Shown here piece after piece: positions 41,640 through 52,690 of a DNA stretch of 64,000 bases (within the stretch, counting starts at the first letter, position 1; every line of letters begins with the position of its first letter). The notes beneath the pieces are model-generated. The model ran no database searches and was not told the DNA's origin. It was given only the letters and a program-made list of their open reading frames with translations. The translations under genes and the position numbers were made by a program. The stretch lies in assembly GCA_948144175.1 (NCBI GenBank), contig CANXME010000212.1:1613501-1677500 (forward strand). The letters are read 5' to 3'. The DNA comes from Closterium sp. NIES-65. Lineage: Eukaryota > Streptophyta > Zygnematophyceae > Desmidiales > Closteriaceae.

Positions 41640-42640
41640 CAGGGGCAGTGCAGTGACAGAAGCGCTGCTCTCACCAGATAGGGCGGTTCGGGCAGCTCAG
41701 CAGCACAGCAGCTCGGCAACACGGCGGCTCGGGCGACTCGGACGGCTCAGTAGCAACTGCGGCTCTGCGGCACCAGCGGCTCGGCTCCTCAGCGGCTCAG
41801 GCGGCTCGGGCGGCTCGGACGGCTCGGGCGGCTCGGGCGGCTCGGGCGGCTCGGGCGGCTCGGGCGCCTCTGGCGGCTCGCGCGCCTCAGCAGTGCGGGC
41901 GGCTCGGTGGCGTATTGCTGCCGGGCCGCTGGTAGGGCGGCAGAGCCGCTGGTAGGGCGGCGAGGCCGCAAGGTAGGTGGCAGGGCCGCAGCGGGAGGGG
42001 CGGCGGGGCCGCAGCGAGGGGCGGCGGGGCCGCAAGGTAGGTGGCGGGACCGCAGCGAGAGGGGTGGCGGGGCTGCAGCGAGAGGGGCCGCGAGGCCGCA
42101 GCGAAGGGCGGCGGGGCCGCAAGGTAGGCGGCGGGGCCGCAGCGAGAGAGGCGGCGAGGCCGCAGCGAAGGGCGGCGGGGCCGTAGAGAAGGGCGGCGGG
42201 GCCGCAGAGAAGGGCGGCGGGGCCGCAGCAAAGGGCGGCGGGGCCGCAACGAAGGGGGGCGGGGTCGCAGCGAAGGGCGGCGGGGCCGTAGTGAAGGGCG
42301 GCGGGGCCGCAGCGAAGGGTGGCGGGGCCGCAGCGAAGGGCGGCGGGGCCGCAGCGAAGGGCGGCGGGGCCGCAGAGAAGGGTGGCGGGGCCGCAGTGAA
42401 GGGCGGCGAGGCCGCAGCGAAGGGCGGCGGGGCCGGGACAGGGCGGCGCATGGGCCGTAGGGCTAGGCGACGGGTCCGTAGGGCTAGGCGACGGGGCCGC
42501 TAGGGCGATGAGGCCGCTAGGGCGACGGGGCCGCTAGGGCGACGGGGCCGCTAGGGCGGCGCGACGCAGTCGCTAGGGCGGCTCGACGAGATGAGAGAGA
42601 GGAGCGCGACTCGGGCTGAGCGCGCTCCGGTCAGAAAAAA
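41640..42640 (-). repeat. GC-rich leader array of element G
   Basis: Gcggctcgg repeats (41800-41870) are followed by tandem 18-21 bp units with the core gcgaagggcggcggggccgc (41930-42440) and a gctagggcgacggggcc variant (42470-42560). No gene; the long open frames on both strands are repeat-driven. Confidence 0.85.
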
Positions 42641-42698
42641 AAGTTTCGACTTGGTGGGCCCTAGACACAGTTCCCACTAGGGAACCTGCTCGATACCA

Positions 42699-42824
42699 TG
42701 AGAAAACTGAAACGAGAATGAAATGACTAAGTGAAAGTTGGGTACAAATACAACCCTAGAAAGCTGTACCCCATATGTGCTACCCCACTATAGCCTACAA
42801 CAGCTATGTCATACAAATCTAACA
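42699..42824 (-). repeat. 5' LTR of element G
   Basis: The matching copy. The primer site lies at 42681-42698 (reverse strand TGGTATCGAGCAGGTTCC) and the target duplicate caatg follows. Confidence 0.92.
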
Positions 42825-42892
42825 CAATGATCACAACCTAGCAAGAGTAAACATGCAGGTATATATATATAGAGATCATAGTACAAACAGAC

Positions 42893-45289
42893 TCAAGAAG
42901 TAAGCAAGTGAGGTCCAGTAAGCACAAGGCCTAGAAGAGTGCAAAAGCGCTGATGGTCACAAGGCTGAAGCGCCTTGGTGAACACATCAGCAGTGTTGGC
43001 CTCAGAGGCCACGTAACGCAGACGAAGCTGACCACGCTGCTGCAGCTCTCGAGCAAGGAAGTAGCGCAGATCAATGTGCTTCGTTCTGTGCTCTAGTCTG
43101 TGCTCCTGACACAAGGCAATGGCTGCCTTGTTGTCGACGTACAGCACTGGAGGAGAACGAGGCCGCTCTCCAAGGTCGGTCAGCAAGTAGGTGAGCCAGC
43201 GTAGCTCCTGGGCCGCCATGGCTGTGGCGTAGATCTCAGCCTCACAACTGGAGCTGAGAACGGAAGAAGAGCGAGTAGAACGCCAAGAAACAGAACCAGA
43301 GCCAAGACTGAAGGTGTAACCCTGAGACGACCGCTGAGTAGCCTGGTCGTCTGCCCAAGAAGCGTCTGAGTGCCCAGTGAGAACAACTGGGTCTCGCCCT
43401 CCAAGCACTAGCCCCATGCCTGACGTACTGCACAAGTAGTGCAACACCCTCTTAACTGCATCCATGTGCTCCTTCCGGTGACGGCCGGGAGCGACATAGC
43501 GCGCAAGAATGCTAAGAGGGTATGCAAGGTCAAGTCGAGTGCAGGTAATCAGGTACATGAGGCAACCCACAAGCTCTAGATACGAGCCACTCGGCTCTAC
43601 GGACTCATCCGAAGGCAGAGCTAAGAGCGAGTGACCGGTAGGCAGAGGAGTGGGCTTAGGCGAGGAGTACGTGAAGCCGAAGCGCTGAAGGACCTGCTGC
43701 ACCATGTGTGACTGAGTCAAGGTGATGGTGCGGCGTGCTCTGTCCCGGGTGATTCGCAAGCCAAGATAGCTTGTCAGTTCACCCAGGTCTGTGCACGTGT
43801 GTCTCTTCTGCAGCTCCGACTTCATGTGGGCGAGTGCTACAGTGTCAGCAGTGGCAAAGACCAAGTCGTCGACGTACACGAGGATGTAGAACGGCGGCAG
43901 TGAGGTGTCGGTGCGTAGAAACAGCGACGGGTCAGCAGTAGAAGGCGCGAACCCAAGAGCCGCAAGTGTAGTACTCAGTGTGTCGTGCCACTCACGTGGC
44001 GCCTGGCGGAGACCGTAGACTGGCCGTCGGAGGCTCCACTGGGTACCAGGAGGGAACGACCCAGTGAAGCCAGGTGGGCGGCGCAGCCAAATCTCCTTGT
44101 GCAGGCTGCCCTGTAGGAAAGCAGTGCTGAAGTCAAGAGAGTGGAGCTCGAAGTCACGCTGAGTGGCGACGTGTAGCAGAACCCGAAGAGTGGTCATCTT
44201 CGGGGTCGGGGAGAAGGTCTGGAAGAAGTCAACTCCCTCTCGCTGTCTGAAGCCTCGTGCAACATAACGCGCCTTGAAGACAGGCGGAGAGCGCGGCGGC
44301 CGCTTCACCCTGAAAATCCACATGCCACTGACGATGTTCGCCCCAGGCGGGGGAACCTCATCGACGTAGGTGCCTGTGGACTTCCAAGAAGCCATCTCTG
44401 TGTCCATGGCTGTCTGCCACTGAGAGGAGTAGGGACCGGCCATCGCCTCTGCGTAAGAGCGTGGGGTCGGGATGTCTGGTGCATCCGGGTCTCTTTCAGG
44501 GGCAACAAGCATGGACACGAGATGGGGCAAAGCGGTAGCAAAGCACTCAAACTCCTCTTGCCTGTCCTCAAGGACGTTAGTGCCAAGAGCACACTCACCC
44601 TTGACGGACGGAGGACAGACAGACTCAGACTCAGCAACTAGGCTAGTGGCGTAGTTTAGACGACAGCGAGCAGCAAAGTCGACAAGCTCAGCAACTAAGG
44701 CAGACGCAGCAGCGGACTCAAAGGAAGGGTCAGTATCAACAGCAGCCAGGAGACGCGTGACAGTAGGACTGGCAGCACGAAGGGAGTCTGACCCCGGGTC
44801 AGCAAGAGCTGGAAGAGAGGACCCAGGAGGAGACGGCAGTGGGACACGCTGTGGAGCAGTGGAAGGACGAAGCGCCATCCGGTGAGTGCCTGGGACAGCA
44901 GGAAGACACCGACGCGGGACACGACTACCAGTGAGAGCAGCACGGACAGGCGACGCACGACGAGACTCAGGCGACGCAGGATGAGACTCAGGCTCACGAC
45001 GCTCAGTAAGACCTCCAGTCGGACCAGTGTAAGGAGCAGGACCAGGGAGAGAGGAGGCAGACGGTAGCTGCGACTGCAGCTGGAAAGACGGAGGACACCC
45101 TAAGGAGGGAGGAGGACAAGGAGGAGGGAGCTGACCAAGAACCTGCTGAAGGAGCGGAACGAAGTACGGCCGCGGCCGTGCAGCGACTCCAGAACCAGCA
45201 GAGACACCAGCGCCAGGGTCCACAGTACCAGCAGCAGCTCCAACTCCCGGGTCCGCAGCACCAGCAGCAGCTCCAACGCCCGGGTCCAC
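42893..45289 (-). CDS. Element F reverse transcriptase and RNase H
   Basis: A 798-codon open stretch. An Ala/Pro linker precedes RVT_2 (MWIFRVKRPPRSPP near 44330, YVDD at about 43866-43877). RNase H follows (HSDASWADDQATQRSSQG near 43370, DNKAAIALCQE near 43130, ending SEANTADVFTKAL near 42970). It matches element C domain for domain. Confidence 0.88.
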   Translation of the reverse strand: MDPGVGAAAGAADPGVGAAAGTVDPGAGVSAGSGVAARPRPYFVPLLQQVLGQLPPPCPPPSLGCPPSFQLQSQLPSASSLPGPAPYTGPTGGLTERREPESHPASPESRRASPVRAALTGSRVPRRCLPAVPGTHRMALRPSTAPQRVPLPSPPGSSLPALADPGSDSLRAASPTVTRLLAAVDTDPSFESAAASALVAELVDFAARCRLNYATSLVAESESVCPPSVKGECALGTNVLEDRQEEFECFATALPHLVSMLVAPERDPDAPDIPTPRSYAEAMAGPYSSQWQTAMDTEMASWKSTGTYVDEVPPPGANIVSGMWIFRVKRPPRSPPVFKARYVARGFRQREGVDFFQTFSPTPKMTTLRVLLHVATQRDFELHSLDFSTAFLQGSLHKEIWLRRPPGFTGSFPPGTQWSLRRPVYGLRQAPREWHDTLSTTLAALGFAPSTADPSLFLRTDTSLPPFYILVYVDDLVFATADTVALAHMKSELQKRHTCTDLGELTSYLGLRITRDRARRTITLTQSHMVQQVLQRFGFTYSSPKPTPLPTGHSLLALPSDESVEPSGSYLELVGCLMYLITCTRLDLAYPLSILARYVAPGRHRKEHMDAVKRVLHYLCSTSGMGLVLGGRDPVVLTGHSDASWADDQATQRSSQGYTFSLGSGSVSWRSTRSSSVLSSSCEAEIYATAMAAQELRWLTYLLTDLGERPRSPPVLYVDNKAAIALCQEHRLEHRTKHIDLRYFLARELQQRGQLRLRYVASEANTADVFTKALQPCDHQRFCTLLGLVLTGPHLLTS

Positions 45290-45399
45290 AGCACCAGCAG
45301 CAGCACCAGCGCCAGGGTCCTCAGCACCAACAGCAACTCCAACGCCCGGGTCCTCAGCACCAGCAGCAGCTCCAACGCCCGTGTCCTCAGCACCAGTAG

Positions 45400-45780
45400 C
45401 AGCACCAGCGCCTGGGTCCTCAGCACCAGCCGTAGCTCCAACGCCCGGGTCCGCAGCACCAGAAGCAGCTCCAACCTCTGGGGCTACAGCACCAGCAGCA
45501 CTAGTAGAGTCTCCAGCACCAGCAGCACCACCAGCAGTAGCGGGGTCCGCGACACCAGGCGCGCCACTCCGAAGAGTGCAGCGCCGCTCGTACCACTCAC
45601 GGATCCCCTCACGGGAGGGGAGCTCCCGACTAGGAGGAGAAGCACTAGCACCAGTCCGAGTAGTACGCCTGGCTCCAGAGGTACCTCTCCTAAGGCTGCA
45701 GTACTGTAAGTACCACTCACGCAGCTGCTCCGAGGAGAGGGCTCCTCCAGGCGGAGGACTCCCAGGCTCAGCACCTCTAG
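45400..45780 (-). repeat. Element F linker with REWY boxes
   Basis: Two LREWY-type boxes (near 45720 and 45590) and Ala/Thr repeats separate integrase from reverse transcriptase. An Ala/Val-rich repeat of about 30 bp continues to 45200. Confidence 0.65.
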
Positions 45781-48700
45781 ACTCAGAACCCCCAGACTAC
45801 GGACTCTGCAGCTCAGCACCCCCTGGCCCAGCACCTCCAGGCTAAGCACCTTCAGGCTCCGCACCCCCAGGCTCCGCACCCCTAGGCTCAGCACCCCCAG
45901 GCTCCGCACCCCCAGGCTCCGCACCCTCTGGCTCAGCACCCCCAGGCTCTGCACCCCCAGGCTCCGCACCCGCAGCAGGACGAGAGTCGACATCTACCTC
46001 AACAGGCTCAACCGGGTCTACCTGAGACACACCTGAGGGAGCGGCACCCTGAGGGGGGAGGGGGTCTACGACAGCAGCACCTGGCGCGAGGAAGAGAGGC
46101 GGGGGGGGGAGCGGGGTAGTTCGGTAGGGGAAGAGGCGGTAGTAGGGGACGGACTCGTCAAAAGTGACGTCTTGAGAGGGCAAGACTCGGCGCGAGGTGG
46201 CGTGGTAAAACTGCCAACCAGGCGCGTCCGGGACAAAGCCGAGGAAGACGCAGGGAACAGCACAGGAGGAGAGCTTGTCCGCAGACGTATCGCGGACAAA
46301 AGCTCGAGATCCCCAGACCTGGAAATGCGACGCATGGCCAACCTCCCCCGTCCACAGCAGTGTGGGCGAGGTCTCCGGCAAGGAGACACGGGGCCAGAGG
46401 TTGAGCTGATGCGCAGCATACCGTACTGCAAACGGCCACAGAAAGTGGGGGGCAGCCGCATGGATCAAGGAGGTACGGGCGACCTCCATGACCAGGCCAA
46501 TGCGGCGCTCCGCAACCCCATTCAGCTGTGGAGAGGCTGGAAGCGTGAACGACTGCTCAATGCCGTGCTCAGCACAGTAGGCTGCCAAGAGGTCGGAGGA
46601 GAACTCACCACCTCTGTCAGAGTGCAAGCGCAGGACAGGAAAGTCCGAGTGGAAACGCTCGCTGAGCTGGAGACGGGCTCTGCGGATCCAAGGGATCAAG
46701 ACATCAGGGACCTCACCCTTGGTGCGCAAGGGGAAGACCGTGGTGTAGCGCGAGTAGTCGTCAACAACTATCAGGAAGTACCTCTCCTGACCCTGACCAC
46801 GGACGCGGGCTGGGCCCCACACGTCCATGTGGAGTGTCTGCAAGGGAGCAGTCGTCGGGGGAAACGAGGAGGAGTGAGGAGCGGCGCGCTGCCGCCCCTC
46901 GACACATGGAAGACACGGAGGAGCACGTGAGGGAGGGAGGGGCGGAAGGACCCTGCGAAGGCCAGAGACAAGGTACCAGGAGTGCATGGCATGAAGCCAC
47001 TGCACAGACGGGTGGCCAAGGCGGTGGTGCCAGAGGACAGTCTCGTGTGCAAGAGAGCGACACGAGCAGGGGGGCGACAGCTGACCTGACGCGGACGCAG
47101 ACGCAGACGCAGCGACTTGAGGGGGCTCAGTGGTCAGTGTGTACAGGTCCGACCCCGGCTGCCAAGTGAAGGTAGCCAAGTGACGGCCCGTACGAGCACA
47201 CGTGCAGTGTGTCATGCGCTCGTAGGCAGGGGTGAACTGGTGAACACCCCCGTCCTGGAGCGCACAGCCTGCCACCAGGTTCGTAGAGAACGAGGGGAGG
47301 TGGAGACCTGACAGTGTGCCCGACGGGACCGCAGGACAGGGGAGGACAGTGGAGGAGGTCGCAATGACCGGACCCCCAGAGGGGTCAGTGAGGGAGACAG
47401 CAACTGGTCGAGCAAGCAACTCAAGGGCAGTGCGGTCACGAAAGAAGCAGCGAGAAGCACCTGAGTCCAGTGTGAAGGTGTGCAGTGCTGCAGTCGACTC
47501 AGTACCAGGGGGGGCAGACGCACAAGCACCTAGAGCAGCTGCCTCACCAGCACCTGGGGTAGCAGACACGCGAGTACCTGGAGCGGCAGACGCACTAGTC
47601 CTAATGCCTGGGTCGGGCGGCACACACAGGTACTCAGCACCCTCTCCACTAGCAGACATCACATACATAGCAGTGAGAATAGCATCAAAGTCTAGAGCAT
47701 AGATATCAGTCCCCTTCTTCAGGAGATCAATCCAGCGGGGCAGCTCAGTGGCGTGAGGGAACTGAACACGCCAAGTGTCATTGAGACGAGCGAAGTAGCG
47801 CTGTGTGGCGTGCGGTCCCCCACACGGCTGACCAGTGCGGTCACCAGTGCGAATGACGTATGTGCAGCTAAAGCCACCTCCCCCCCCCCCCCCCCCGTGC
47901 TTAGAGTACCACTCACGGACCTCCTGGGGCGACGGAGTGTGCTGCTGGCCCTGGCCACCGCCAGCGCCTCCACGACCACCACCGCCTCCGCCACCTCCTC
48001 GACCACCCCAACCCCTGCCGCCGCCGCGTCCACCGCCACCCCCACCACCGCCTCCGCCCCTGCCACCTCCCCCGCCGCTGCCGCCACCACCCCCACCGCT
48101 GCCACTAGCCCCACTAGTCCCACCACCACCCCCACCGCCGCCACTGCCCCCACCACCGCCTCCCCCGCCGTCACCGCCACCTCCCTTGCCCCCTTTGCCC
48201 TTGCCCGCTCGAAGCAGACGCAGTACCGACCTTCTCAGCACCAAGGAGGTCGACAGCAGCAGCAGAGGCGACAGAGGGAAGAAGGGGGGAAGGAGAACAC
48301 CCCTCAAAGAACGGGGTACGGGGGTCACCACGAGAGGCACCTACAGCTACTATACTAGTCTCAGCTGCAAGCAGTTCCTTCTCGAGGAGGGCAATGGTGA
48401 GCTCAGTGGGGCAGCGAGCTAGGAAGTGGTCCCTGACAGCACGCAGAGTGTCAGGGAGGCAGGTGACTAGGTGGTAGAGAGTGAGCCAGAGTGGGGGGGG
48501 GTGCGTGGCAAGGAACTTATCGGGCATGGCAGCGCGGAAGCGGGCCTCACTAGTACGGAGGTGCGTGATGAGGTCAGCGACTGTGTGGAACGAGGCCAGG
48601 TCGGGAAACAGGTAGGGGAGGGAGAGACGGCCTAGCGCGGCAGAGGCAGGTGAGGAGTAGCGAGCAACGACAGCTGTGTACAGTGCCTGTGCAGTCTTGT

Positions 48701-48962
48701 GCTAGCCAAAGTGCTCGCGCTCGTCTATCAGCAGGGAGTTGCGAATAGCGAAGCGAGCGTGGGCATCACGAGTCTGCCACTGTGAGCGGGCAGTGCTGTC
48801 AGCAGTAGAAGCAGGGGCAGTGACATGGCCTAGGGCGTGGTCGTACAGTGAGATGTCGTCCTTGGCTGTGAGTTGTAGATAGAGGTGCACGTCATCTAGC
48901 CAGGTGTCAAACTTCACTGGGCGACCCTCAGTATCGAAAACTAGCACATGTGGGCTAGCCAT
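45780..48962 (-). CDS. Element F gag, protease and integrase
   Basis: Gag starts at 48962 (MASPHVLVFDTEGRPVKFD). Its N-terminal domain runs to about 48250, a glycine tract is at 48180-47950, a REWY box near 47910, and a C-X13-C-X3-H knuckle at 47865-47800. Protease (LDSGASRCFFRDRT) lies near 47480, pre-integrase near 47040, integrase from about 46850 (LHMDVWGPARVRGQG) to about 46120, then AEPGG repeats (45970-45840). A large part (45842-48340) is one open frame. A few breaks. Confidence 0.85.
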
Positions 48963-48974
48963 AGGAGCAGTAGG

Positions 48975-49700
48975 AGCAGCAGTAGGAGAAGGAGGATGAG
49001 GTAGGTAGGGCAGCTCGGTTCAGGTAGGGCGGCGCGGCTCGGGTAGGGCGGCGCGGTTCGGTTCGGGTCGCGCGGCTCGGCTCGGGTAGCGCGGCTCGGC
49101 TCGGACTGGGCGGCTCGGTTCGGTCGCGCGGCTCGGCTCGGTCCTGGAGAGGGTGTGTCGGTCACAGGCCGTTCGGGGCCTCTAGGGGCGAGCGCGGGGC
49201 CGTTCAGGGCCTCTAGGGAGGAGCGCGGGGCCGTAAGGGGCCGCTAAGGGCGAGCCCGGGGCCATTCGGGGCCAGTAGGGGCGAGCGCGGGGCTGTAGAA
49301 GGGCCGCTAGGGGCGAGCGTGGGGCCGATCGGGGCCTTTAGGGGCGAGCGCGGGGCCGTAAAGGGGCCTCTACGGGCAAGCCCGGGGCCGTTCGGGGCCT
49401 TTAGGGGCGAGCGAGGGGCCATAAGGGGCCTCTAGTGGCGAACGCAGGGCTGACGAGGGGCCTCTAGGGAGGTGAGCGCGGGGCCGACAGGGCTGTTAGG
49501 GGCGATCGCGGGGCCGACGGGGTCGCTAAGGGGCGAGCGCGGGGCCGTAAGGGGCGAGCGCGTGGGCCGACGGGTCTTAAGGGGCGTCGCGCAGGTCGCT
49601 AAGGGGCGGGTCGCGGGTCGCGGGGCCTTAGGGGGCCGTGAAAAACGAGGCGCCCTAGGGTGCAGGTAGGTAGGTAGGTAAGGGTGGGCCCTAAAAAAAC
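48975..49700 (-). repeat. GC-rich leader array of element F
   Basis: Short ggcgcggctcggg repeats (49010-49140) are followed by 30-60 bp units with the core ggggcgagcgcggggccg (49150-49620). Untranslated leader; no gene seen. Confidence 0.8.
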
Positions 49701-49729
49701 GGTCCTAGTGAAGGACCTCCTCTATACCA

Positions 49730-49861
49730 TGTTGAAATGAACAAACAGGAATGATTGAACTAACAGTGAAATCAGTACAAGTACCTAACCCTAGAATTGT
49801 GTACCCCCTATAGGCTAACCCACTGTAGCCTAAACAAGCACAACATATATAATGTTTGACA
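49730..49861 (-). repeat. 5' LTR of element F
   Basis: The matching copy. The primer site lies at 49712-49729 (reverse strand TGGTATAGAGGAGGTCC) and the target duplicate gtctg follows. Confidence 0.92.
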
Positions 49862-49866
49862 GTCTG

Positions 49867-51925
49867 TGCTCCCGACACAAGGCCAGCATGGCCTTGTTGT
49901 CTACGTACAGAACTGGAGGAGAACGAGGCGGCTCTCCTAGGTCAGTCAGCAGGTAGGTGAGCCAACGTAGCTCCTGTGCAGCCATGGCCCCAGCGTAGAT
50001 CTCAGCCTCACAGCTGGAGTCGAGAACAGAAGACGAGCGGGTAGACTGCCACGAAACAGAGCCGGAGCCAAGGCTGAAGGTGTAACCCTGTGACGACCGC
50101 TGCGTAGCCTGGTCGTCAGCCCAAGAAGCGTCTACGTGACCTGTGAGGACCACTCGACGTCGCCCTCCAAGCACTAGCCCCATCCCCGACGTACTGCACA
50201 AGTAGCGCAACACCCTCTTCGCTGCAGCCATGTGCTCTGGTCGGTGTCTCCCAGGGCAACATAGCGATCCAAGGTGCTAAGAGGGTATGCTAGGTCAGGT
50301 CGTGTGCAGGTCATCAGGTACATGAGGCAGCCAACTAGCTCTGGGTACGGGCCACTCGGCTCTACGAACTCATCCGAAGGCAGAGCTGAGAGCGAGTGGC
50401 GAGTAGACAGAGGAGTGGCCTGAGGCGAGGAGTACGTGAAGTAGAAGCGCTGAAGGACCTGCTGCACCATGTGTGACTGAGTCAGGGTAATGGTGTGCTG
50501 TGCTCTGTCCCGGGTGATCTGCAAGCCAAGGTAGCTGCGCAGTTCACCCAGGTCTGTGCACGAGTGTCTCTTCTGCAGCTCGGACTTCACGTGGGCGAGT
50601 GCAGCAGTGTCAGCAGTGGCAAAGACCAAGTCGTCAACGTACACGAGGATGTAGAACGGCAGCAAAGAGGTGTCGGTGTGCAGAAATAGCGACGGGTCGG
50701 CTGTAGAAGGAGTAAACCCAAGAGCCGCAAGTGTAGTCCTCAGTGTGTCGTGCCACTCACGGGACGCCTGGCGGAGACCGTAGACTGGCCGCCGGAGGCT
50801 CCACTGGGTACCAGGAGGAAACGACCTAGTGAAGCCAGGAGGGCGGCGCAGCCAGATCTCCTCGTGCAGGCTGCCCTGCAGGAAAGGTGTGCTGAAGTCA
50901 AGAGAGTGAAGCTCGTAGTCGCGCTGAGCGGCTATGTGTAGCAGCACCCGAAGAGTGGTCATCTTCGAGGTGGGAGAGAAGGTCTGAAAGTAGTCAACTC
51001 CCTGCCGCTGACTGAAGCGTCGAGCCACGTAACGCGCCTTGAAGACAGGCGGAGAACCCGGCGGCCGCTTCACCCTGAAAATCCACATGCCACTGACGAT
51101 GTTCGCCCCAGGTGGGGGAACCTCGTCGTGGTAGGTGCCTGTGGACTTCCAGGAAGCCATCTCTGCGTCCATGGCTGACTGCCACTGTGAGGAGTAGGGA
51201 CCCTCGATCGCCTCAGCGTACGATCGAGGACTCGGGATGTCTGGTGCATCCGGGTCTCCCTCAGGGGCAATCAGCATGGACACGAGATGAGGCAAAGCAG
51301 CAGCAAAACACTGGAACTCCTCCTGCCTGTCCTCAAGGACGTCCATGCTAAGAGCACACTCACTCCCGATGGATAGAGGACAGACAGACTCAGACTCAGC
51401 AACAAGACTAGCAGCGTAGTCTAGACGACAGCGAGCAGCAAAGTCGACAAGCTCAGTAACTAGGGCCGACGCAGCAGTGGACTCAAAAGAAGGGTCAGTG
51501 ACAACAGTAGCCAGGAGACGCGTGACAGTAGGACTGGCAGTACGAAGAGAGTCAGACTATGGGTCAGCAAGGACAGGAAGAGAGGACTCTGGAGGAGACG
51601 GCAACGGGACACGCAGAGGAGGAGTGGAAGGACGCAGTGCCATCTGGTGTGTGCCTGGGACCGCAGGAGGACGCGGACGCGGAGCACGACGACTAGTGCG
51701 AGCAGCACGAACTGGCGACACAGGACGAGACGCAGGCTCACGACGCTCAGCAAGACCTCCAGTAGGACCTGTGTAAGGAGAAGGAGAAGGTAGGGGGGAG
51801 GCGGGCTGTAACTGGGACTGCGACTGGACAGGCTGTGGACACTCTAAGGGAGGAGCAGGAGTAGTAGAGGGCGGGAGACCAAGAACCTGCTCAAGGAGCG
51901 GAACGAAGTACGGCTGCGGCTGCAC
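49867..51925 (-). pseudogene. Element E reverse transcriptase and RNase H, main part
   Basis: RVT_2 begins near 51200 (MASWKSTGTYHDEVPPPGAN) with the YVDD motif at about 50629-50641. RNase H (HVDASWADDQATQRSSQG segment) lies near 50140-50080 and continues to the element F insertion. Upstream is the proline-rich linker (51925-51560). Broken in several places. Confidence 0.8.
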
Positions 51926-51939
51926 AGCGCCTCCAGATT

Positions 51940-52690
51940 AAGCAGGGAAAGCACCTGTACCCCCAGCGGCAGCACCAGTACCAGTAGCACCTCCAGCTCC
52001 AACACCGCCATCTCCAGCACCCTTAGACGCACTAGCGCCAGTAGAACCACCAGCGCCAACACCCCCAGCAGCTCCAGCTCCAGCTGCTCTAGCTCAAGCA
52101 GCACCAACTCCAGCAGGACCGGGAGCTCCAGCACCGCCAGTAGCTCCAGCAGTACCACCAGCAGGACTAACTCCAGCAGCCCCAGCAGCACCCCTAGTCC
52201 TAGCAGCTCCAGCAGCTCCAGCAGCACCAACTCGAGTCGGACCGGCAGCTCTAGTACCGCCAACAGCTCCAGCAGGACCTCCAGCAGCACCCGCAGCCCC
52301 AGCAGCTCCAGTACCGCCAGTACGAGCACCTCCGGGACCAGCAGCAACAGTAGTACCTCCAGCTCCAGCAGCACGGCTCCAATGCCGGGCAAACCGCTTG
52401 CGCAGCTCCTGCAGAGAGAGTGGCTCCCGCCTCGACGAAGCACCGCGAGAGGCCACACGAGCAGACCCAGCACCCCCAAGCTCCGCACCCCTAGGCTCAG
52501 CACCCCCAGGCTCAGCACCCCCTGACTCAGCACCCCCAGGCTCAGCACCCCCAGGCTCCGCACCCCTGGACTCAGCACCCCCAAACCCGGCACCCGCAGG
52601 CTCAGCACCTCTAGCAGCACCAGAGTCAACAGCTACCTCGACAGGCTCGACTGCGTCTACCTGGGACACACCTGACGGGGCAGGACCCTA
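51940..52690 (-). repeat. Element E linker repeats
   Basis: Pro/Gly/Ala low-complexity coding. AEPGG-type pentapeptide units lie at 52450-52615, one REWY-like box (reading RKRFA) near 52400, and Ala/Gly/Thr repeats at 51960-52360. Several frames stay open because of the repeats. Confidence 0.65.

Larger units (their letters stand above)
28123..42824 (-). mobile_element. Element G: short-LTR Ty1/copia inside element F
   Basis: The 126-bp LTRs (28123-28248 and 42699-42824) differ at about one position. The target duplicate is caatg (28118-28122 and 42825-42829). Its own sequence is 28249-34142 and 41356-42698. Element H is inserted in its gag. Its closest relative is element B. Nearly whole apart from that insertion, with a few coding breaks. 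Confidence 0.93.
27819..49861 (-). mobile_element. Element F: short-LTR Ty1/copia inside element E
   Basis: The 132-bp LTRs (27819-27950 and 49730-49861) differ at one position, and the target duplicate is gtctg (27814-27818 and 49862-49866). Its own sequence is 27951-28117 and 42830-49729. It is inserted in the RNase H of E and itself hosts element G in its 3' untranslated part. It is the closest relative of elements C and H. Nearly whole, with a few coding breaks. Confidence 0.93.
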
